Below are positions 60,901 to 64,000 of a DNA stretch of 64,000 bases, piece after piece. The DNA comes from Symbiodinium natans (taxonomy: Eukaryota; Sar; Dinophyceae; Suessiales; Symbiodiniaceae). Under the pieces are notes generated by a model, which had not been told where the DNA came from, did not search any database, and saw only the letters and a program-made list of their open reading frames with translations. Numbering within the stretch: position 1 is the first letter of the stretch; each line of letters starts with the position of its first letter. The stretch covers positions 356,001-420,000 of the forward strand of contig CAJNDS010002217.1 of the NCBI GenBank assembly GCA_905221605.1, read 5' to 3'. The translations under genes and the position numbers were made by a program.

Positions 60901-63900
60901 TAAATTGCTGTTGAGTTTTGTCGAGGAATGGAACGACCTGGTTCGAAAGGGTGCCTGGTTCGATGCTTTCAAACGTCTCATGGCGACCAACAACTTCCCC
61001 GAGTTTACTGGGCGGGTTTGCCCGGCTCCTTGCGAAGGCCGAATGTCCTCTCACTCTGTTGGATGCTCCACTTGTAGACAACCGCGCATGCGAGGCGCCT
61101 GCACACTGGGGATCATCGACGATCCAGCAACAAGCTCAGTTGACACCGCGTCTTGATGCTCTCAGTAGATGCATGTCCTAGATGTCCTAAATGTCCCAGA
61201 AGTTCAGGTTGCCATCAAGTCGGTGGAGCTGAGCATCATCGACAAGGCTTACGAGATGGGCTGGATGGTGCCAAGCCCGCCCAAGGTCCGAACAGACAAA
61301 AGGCTTGGCAGCATGCGGCATGTAGCAGCTAGCGGCTTCTTTGCAGTTGTTTTTGCGATTATCTCCCATCAGCGGTCAGCGACTCTGCACATCTCACGTT
61401 GTCAGGGTCGTCGTGGTGGGCTCGGGGCCATGTGAGCGGCCGAGCCTTGTGCCGTGAAGATCTTTGCTCAGCCATGTGGGAGGTGTCTGGGTGCTTAGGT
61501 GGCCTAGCAGCCGCAGATCAGCTAAACAAGATGGGGCACCGCGTCACGGTCCTTGAGCGAGCAGATCGCGTTGGAGGTGTTGCACTTCCCCCTCAGATGA
61601 AATCTGCTTGGGCAGTGTTGTACTTATGTCGATGTATGGTACATACAAAGTCATACCGACGTAACTTCATGCAGGACTCATGATGTATGGTGTGCCCAAC
61701 ATGAAGACCGACAAGATGGATGTTGTCCAGCGACGTGGCAAGCTCAGCCTACGGATGCCCACGGACACTCCGGCAAATCTACATCGCTCTACCATACGCA
61801 TCGCTTCTGCCAGGAGTGGACATCATGAAGCGCGAGGGCATCACCTTCGTCACTGGCCCTGCCGGGCGTGTCGCAGAGAGCGTCGAGGTGTCTGTGTGCT
61901 CTATAAGTATCGACATGTTACAGCACACGGTGTGTGTGTGTGTGTGTGCGCGCCATATGTGTGTGTGTAGTTTCTGCAAGGCGCACATCGAAGGCACAAA
62001 TATGGGTCCGAGAGCTTCGCAGCTGCTGGAGGACGAATCGGGAGTCTTGAAGTTGATGTCCATTGTATTGGCTTTCTTGCAGCTTCCTGAAGGAGTATGA
62101 TGCGGTGTTGCTGTCTGTTGGTGCCACTGTTGCCCGAGACATGCAATCAGCTCCCTGGATGTCAACGAACAGATGAGTATGTTGAGCATGGTGCCCACTG
62201 CTGCAGCAGAAAGTTTACCAGGTGCCGGGACGTGACCTCAGCGGCATTCACTTGGCGATGGATTACTTGACCCACAATACCAAGGCCCGGAGAGAGACGA
62301 CCAAGTGTACTGTAGCCAGAGGTTTATCCACAAAGTGCAGGCCCTGCTGGATGGTGGTGATGTTAGCAACAAGTGGCGACGATGGTGGGGAGCAAAGAAG
62401 AATGGCAAACTGGACTGCAAGAAAGTTTGCGCAGAGGTCAGCGAAGCCTAAGCAGCATTGGAAAGTGTTGGCAACTTTTGTTTCTCATCGGCACAAGGCC
62501 TCGACCCGAAGACGCTGGACGCCAAGGACAGGAAAGTCATTGTCATCGGAGGCCAGGACCTGTTAACATCTGTTAACGAGTCAGCTTTATGAGCTAATTC
62601 TTTGATGCCCTCGGTTTTGACAAACTTGCGGCGTGTTCGGCTGCAAACGTTGCTTCCATGTGGTTGCTTCGCATCTTTTTGGATGCTGTTGTCATAGGTG
62701 GTGACACCGGCAACGACTGTATCGGCACAGCTGTGCGTCAGGGTGCCAAGTCCGTGTCGGACTCAGCCCGTATGTTCGGTCAATGTACAGCGCGACGTGC
62801 CTTTGCCTTTGCCCTTAGCTTGTTTTGTGCAGAATCAATATAAGTTGTGCACGACGGAGGTTGTGAACCTTGAGCTGATGGGAAAGCCCCCGAAGCAGCG
62901 CGCTCCGCACAATCCCTGGCCGCACTGGCCGATGGTCTTCAAGGCATGTCTGACCAACACAGGGGCTTTGGCAGACTGGGGTCAGACATGTTGCCGCACT
63001 CTGCTTGGGTCAGAGCCGATCAGTTTCATGAGCTCCCACTCGCCGATTTGCAGGTGGATTATGGCCACGAAGAGGCCACCTAAGTTAGAATGCTGCGGTT
63101 CGCCAATCTTTCTTAGCTGCGTGATTTTTTCCAGAAACCTGTTTGAAAGTTTCAATTTCAAGAAACCCGTGTTTTCGAGAGGCTTCCACCCAGTTGAACA
63201 ACGACCAGGACATCCGCCACTGGGAAGCATTGCAACTGCGTCGAACACAAGCTGGCAGGTCTTCTGCAGTCTTGAGTTCTTTCAATTGCAGGGCTTGCAG
63301 AACTGCACGCTAAGGACACTATGGGGCTCTGACCAAGGCCAGCAGAGTCCCTTGAATGGCTCGTGTCTGCATGTGGTGTAATTCCTTGCGCCTGCCTACC
63401 AATGCAAGTATCGCCACACGGAGTACCCACCAACGGTCCAGCAGGAGTTCCTGGACGATGGCCAGGGCAACGTGAAAGGCATCAAGATGGTGAACGTCCG
63501 ATGGGAGAAAATTGATGGCCAGATGCGTTGCTTCGCTCAAAACAGCAGTTCTTGTCATCGGTCCTTTTTTCAAGGTGAGGTTCTGTCTTCGACATTTCCA
63601 AGCTGCTAAGGGATGATGGAACAACCCGGCAGTGAGAGAATCATTGAAGCAGACTTGATTCTGCTTGCGCTTGGCTTCCTAGGCCGGAGTTTGGCATGCG
63701 TGCTTTGCTATGTCGGTGTGCTGCCGACGCCAAAGTTACAGTTCTTTAGACGATGTTCTGCTTGTGCAACCAGGCCCAGAGAATCCTCTGGCTGCGGCCT
63801 TTGGCGTTGACATGGATGAGCGTGGCAACTACAAGGTGAGTATGCACCAACTGCAAGCCGAGCATGCGGGGTTCAGAGTTCTTAGAGGTGACGAATATTC

Positions 63901-64000
63901 CACCATGTCCAGGCCCTGTACCAAAAGAGCGAAGGGGACTTCCAGACGTCGAATCCGAAGGCTTGCCAACTACTGCCAACAGCATGGACTGCCTGTATTT
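43479..64000 (+). CDS. GLT1: NADH-dependent glutamate synthase, fused large + small subunits, more than 50 exons, 3-prime truncated
   Basis: The enzyme makes two glutamate from glutamine and 2-oxoglutarate, using NAD(P)H, FMN, FAD and Fe-S clusters. Together with glutamine synthetase it is the main ammonium assimilation route. Exon by exon the plus strand follows the eukaryotic fused protein in the right order: glutaminase domain (43.48-48.9 kb), central domain (50.2-52.5), FMN/3Fe-4S synthase domain (53.07-54.9), GXGXG beta-helix (55.1-59.6), linker, and the FAD/NAD small-subunit-like domain (60.6 kb to the edge). Most exons are 30-150 nt; the largest are 373 and 384 nt. Many junctions checked by reading phase use GC or GA donors. 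The presence of a small-subunit part on the same strand shows it is NAD(P)H-GOGAT and not ferredoxin-GOGAT. The N-terminal exon(s), one or two inner exons and the C-terminus were not found. Confidence 0.93.
44712..44770. repeat. (CTG/TGC)n-rich tract
   Basis: Imperfect CTG/TGC triplets within an intron of the GOGAT gene. Confidence 0.8.
44949..46977 (+). CDS. GLT1: GOGAT exons: glutaminase domain, middle part
   Basis: Segments in order: 44949 to about 45018 ([20 protein letters not shown]), about 45622-45700 ([26 protein letters not shown]), 45818-45852 ([11 protein letters not shown], 35 nt), 45987 to about 46060 ([20 protein letters not shown]), 46431-46531 ([20 protein letters not shown] then [13 protein letters not shown]), 46749-46852 ([13 protein letters not shown]...) and 46923-46977 ([19 protein letters not shown]). 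The HSRFSTNT and HNGEINT motifs line the glutamine site in this family. An exon matching the ATEP-like stretch between 45018 and 45620 was not found. Confidence 0.88.
45176..45206. repeat. (CA)n microsatellite
   Basis: A short CA/TACACA run inside an intron of the GOGAT gene. Confidence 0.85.
47087..48933 (+). CDS. GLT1: GOGAT exons: end of glutaminase domain and start of central domain
   Basis: Exons with checked phase: 47087-47133 ([15 protein letters not shown]), 47196-47310 ([20 protein letters not shown] then TDGDGVG), 47388-47431 ([14 protein letters not shown]), 47523-47616 ([19 protein letters not shown]...), 47752-47795 ([15 protein letters not shown]), 47962 to about 48048 ([20 protein letters not shown]), 48190-48242 ([17 protein letters not shown]), 48333-48368 ([12 protein letters not shown]), 48486-48590 ([20 protein letters not shown], then [14 protein letters not shown]), 48729-48780 ([18 protein letters not shown]) and 48842 to about 48933 ([11 protein letters not shown]). 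Each motif is diagnostic for glutamate synthase. Donors: GA after 47310, 47431 and 48368; GC after 47616, 47795, 48242, 48590 and 48780. Confidence 0.92.
48934..50235 (+). other. Large GOGAT intron with possible inserted element
   Basis: This intron is about 1.3 kb, far longer than most introns of this gene (typically 80-300 nt). It contains an AT-rich start (48.95-49.25 kb) and a 150-codon plus-strand open frame at 49240-49689. On the minus strand two other frames are open (49285-49551 and 49643-49924). None matches a known family. Its sudden length and different base composition suggest an insertion, but no terminal repeats were found. Confidence 0.35.
50236..52460 (+). CDS. GLT1: GOGAT exons: central domain
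   Basis: Exons include 50236-50320 ([29 protein letters not shown]), 50503-50563 ([18 protein letters not shown]), 50781-50813 ([11 protein letters not shown], only 33 nt), 50879-50969 ([20 protein letters not shown]...), 51081 to about 51139 ([18 protein letters not shown]), 51221 to about 51310 ([20 protein letters not shown]), about 51395-51470 ([20 protein letters not shown]), 51632-51713 ([27 protein letters not shown]), 51801 to about 51912 ([20 protein letters not shown]), about 52041-52080 ([12 protein letters not shown]), about 52163-52225 ([19 protein letters not shown]), about 52277-52330 ([16 protein letters not shown]) and about 52405-52460 ([12 protein letters not shown]). The series follows the family's order without gaps. 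GA donors are read after 50563 and 51713. Confidence 0.9.
52476..52545. repeat. (TA)n-rich tract
   Basis: TATATA runs interrupted by GTG and GTACAG at the start of the intron that separates the central domain from the FMN domain. Confidence 0.9.
52892..52998. repeat. Compound (GA)n(GT)n(TGCC)n(TGTC)n microsatellite
   Basis: Pure GA run, then GT run, then eight or so TGCC units grading into TGTC units, about 70 bp before the next GOGAT exon. Confidence 0.93.
53066..54869 (+). CDS. GLT1: GOGAT exons: FMN-binding synthase domain and 3Fe-4S cluster
   Basis: Exon 53066-53097 reads [13 protein letters not shown] donor joins it in frame to 53174-53247 ([25 protein letters not shown]). Exon 53371-53743 (373 nt) carries [60 protein letters not shown] and the FMN-site stretch ending GVAKCK. 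Exon 54148-54531 (384 nt) carries [20 protein letters not shown], and then [20 protein letters not shown], whose three Cys hold the 3Fe-4S cluster. Exon 54650-54712 reads [20 protein letters not shown], and 54784 to about 54869 reads [20 protein letters not shown]. These are the best preserved exons in the window; donors include GC after 53743, 54531 and 54712. Confidence 0.95.
54980..56467 (+). CDS. GLT1: GOGAT exons: C-terminal GXGXG beta-helix domain
   Basis: Segments in order: about 54980-55060 ([20 protein letters not shown]), about 55150-55230 ([18 protein letters not shown]), about 55500-55560 ([20 protein letters not shown]), 55657 to about 55710 ([18 protein letters not shown]), about 55798-55865 ([19 protein letters not shown]), about 55967-56034 ([20 protein letters not shown]), 56272 to about 56338 ([23 protein letters not shown]) and 56416-56467 ([16 protein letters not shown]). 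The repeated Gly-rich turns are those of the right-handed beta-helix that closes the large subunit. The next exons (MSGG..AY and following) were not found before 59.5 kb. Confidence 0.9.
56527..57100 (+). pseudogene. Reverse-transcriptase fragment of a LINE-like retrotransposon
   Basis: Within a 3-kb GOGAT intron, the plus strand reads [20 protein letters not shown], later [20 protein letters not shown], and then [20 protein letters not shown]. The last corresponds to the RQGDPLSPxLF block of LINE reverse transcriptases, preceded at the right distance by the palm strand. About 35 codons on, a VDDT-like remnant stands where the catalytic YADD box should be, with a frame break and stops beside it. 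It is a 5-prime and 3-prime truncated, inactive copy. Confidence 0.6.
57645..57965 (+). repeat. Degenerate TTTAGGG telomere-like array interrupted by a poly-G tract
   Basis: From 57645 to 57790 the units GGGTTTA, GGGTTTAGGG, GGTTTAGGGTT and variants recur many times. At 57836-57905 there is an almost uninterrupted run of about 70 G with a few A/T. More GGTTTGAGGGTTGAG and GGTTTAAGGTTTAGG follow to 57965. TTTAGGG is the plant-type telomere repeat also reported from dinoflagellates. It lies inside a gene, so it is an interstitial array. Further G-runs follow at 58048-58105 and 58170-58245. Confidence 0.85.
58540..58908 (+). other. Protein-like open segment in a GOGAT intron, unassigned
   Basis: A 120-codon plus-strand frame with natural composition: [40 protein letters not shown] and a Pro/Glu-rich end. 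It does not match the part of glutamate synthase expected here. It could be a captured gene fragment, a mobile-element piece or chance. Confidence 0.25.
59552..60345 (+). CDS. GLT1: GOGAT exons: end of large-subunit part and inter-subunit linker
   Basis: About 59552-59632 reads [25 protein letters not shown], matching the H..TGS.RA..IL..W...F.KV.P.DY end of the large subunit. Weaker segments follow: about 59697-59745 ([14 protein letters not shown]), about 60000-60060 ([18 protein letters not shown]), about 60128-60190 ([20 protein letters not shown]) and about 60281-60345 ([17 protein letters not shown]). The linker diverges widely among eukaryotes, so these later segments rest on frame, AG acceptors and position, not on motif matches. 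Confidence 0.6.
60624..61432 (+). CDS. GLT1: GOGAT exons: Fe-S ligand region and first strand of the FAD fold
   Basis: About 60624-60676 reads [17 protein letters not shown]. 60741 to about 60795 reads [18 protein letters not shown] and about 60813-60840 reads GCPLGNLIP. 60926-61037 reads [20 protein letters not shown], then [17 protein letters not shown]. The Cys pattern CMDCGTPFC...GCPL...CPAPCE supplies the low-potential 4Fe-4S ligands of the small-subunit fold. Then come 61095 to about 61129 ([12 protein letters not shown]), about 61211-61290 ([20 protein letters not shown]) and 61406-61432 (VVVVGSGP, the first FAD dinucleotide-binding strand). Confidence 0.92.
61499..63960 (+). CDS. GLT1: GOGAT exons: FAD/NAD-binding small-subunit domain, truncated at window edge
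   Basis: Segments in order: 61499 to about 61586 ([26 protein letters not shown]), about 61677-61737 ([20 protein letters not shown]), about 61820-61892 ([20 protein letters not shown]), about 62084-62145 ([19 protein letters not shown]), about 62221-62290 ([20 protein letters not shown]), about 62500-62552 ([17 protein letters not shown]), about 62699-62755 ([19 protein letters not shown]), about 62855-62945 ([28 protein letters not shown]), 63052 to about 63080 (VDYGHEEA), about 63430-63540 ([20 protein letters not shown]), about 63612-63683 ([20 protein letters not shown]), about 63774-63835 ([20 protein letters not shown]) and about 63914-63959 ([16 protein letters not shown]). VIVIGGGDTGND is the NAD(P)H-binding glycine motif, built across an intron. 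The final FAD motif (AGDCRRGQS) lies beyond the edge. Confidence 0.92.
61929..61972. repeat. (GT)n microsatellite
   Basis: A GT run interrupted by GCGCGCCATAT, inside a GOGAT intron. Confidence 0.88.

Overview
The window looks like nuclear DNA of a dinoflagellate, probably Symbiodiniaceae-like. This rests on several observations. Recognisable genes are cut into dozens of tiny exons of about 30-380 nt. Introns use GC and GA donors as well as GT and end in AG|G. Genes run in same-strand arrays. TTTAGGG-type telomere-like DNA, retroelement debris and very long simple repeats fill introns and intergenic space. The genus assignment is inference. No bacterial operon structure, rRNA, tRNA or CRISPR was seen.

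Left arm (1 to about 22.7 kb, minus strand). A gene for an MFSD5/MOT2-type major facilitator transporter (about 20.4-22.7 kb) could be reconstructed exon by exon down to its stop codon. About 140-340 bp downstream on the same strand begins a long run of coiled-coil exons. It includes an alanine/arginine-rich helical exon, a proline-rich exon (8.5-9.1 kb) and an EF-hand exon that runs off the left edge. It may be one large gene or a short tandem array.

Middle (about 22.8-43.4 kb). No host gene was recognised here. It is the turning point between the leftward and rightward arrays. It holds a frame-broken endonuclease remnant on the minus strand (26.9-27.4 kb) and minisatellites at 29.9 and 30.5 kb. 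A pair of direct repeats (31.24 and 33.79 kb) follows, with a plus-strand retroelement-like block of three ORFs ending in an endonuclease-like domain (33.96-36.05 kb). There are also two giant (CTA)n-type blocks (37.09-38.03 and 39.68-39.99 kb) enclosing tandem repeats, and an ACAGTAT minisatellite (42.67 kb).

Right arm (43.48 kb to the end, plus strand). One very large gene encodes a eukaryotic-type NADH glutamate synthase (GOGAT), large and small subunits fused. It starts just before the catalytic Cys of the glutaminase domain and runs off the right edge inside the NAD/FAD domain. At least 50 exon segments match the family in order: glutaminase, central domain, FMN/3Fe-4S synthase domain, GXGXG beta-helix, and the FAD/NAD beta-subunit-like domain. 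Its introns carry microsatellites, a reverse-transcriptase remnant, and a TTTAGGG-like array with a poly-G tract. Exon boundaries were placed by eye from reading phase and family similarity. Those given exactly keep frame across the junction; those marked 'about' are approximate.
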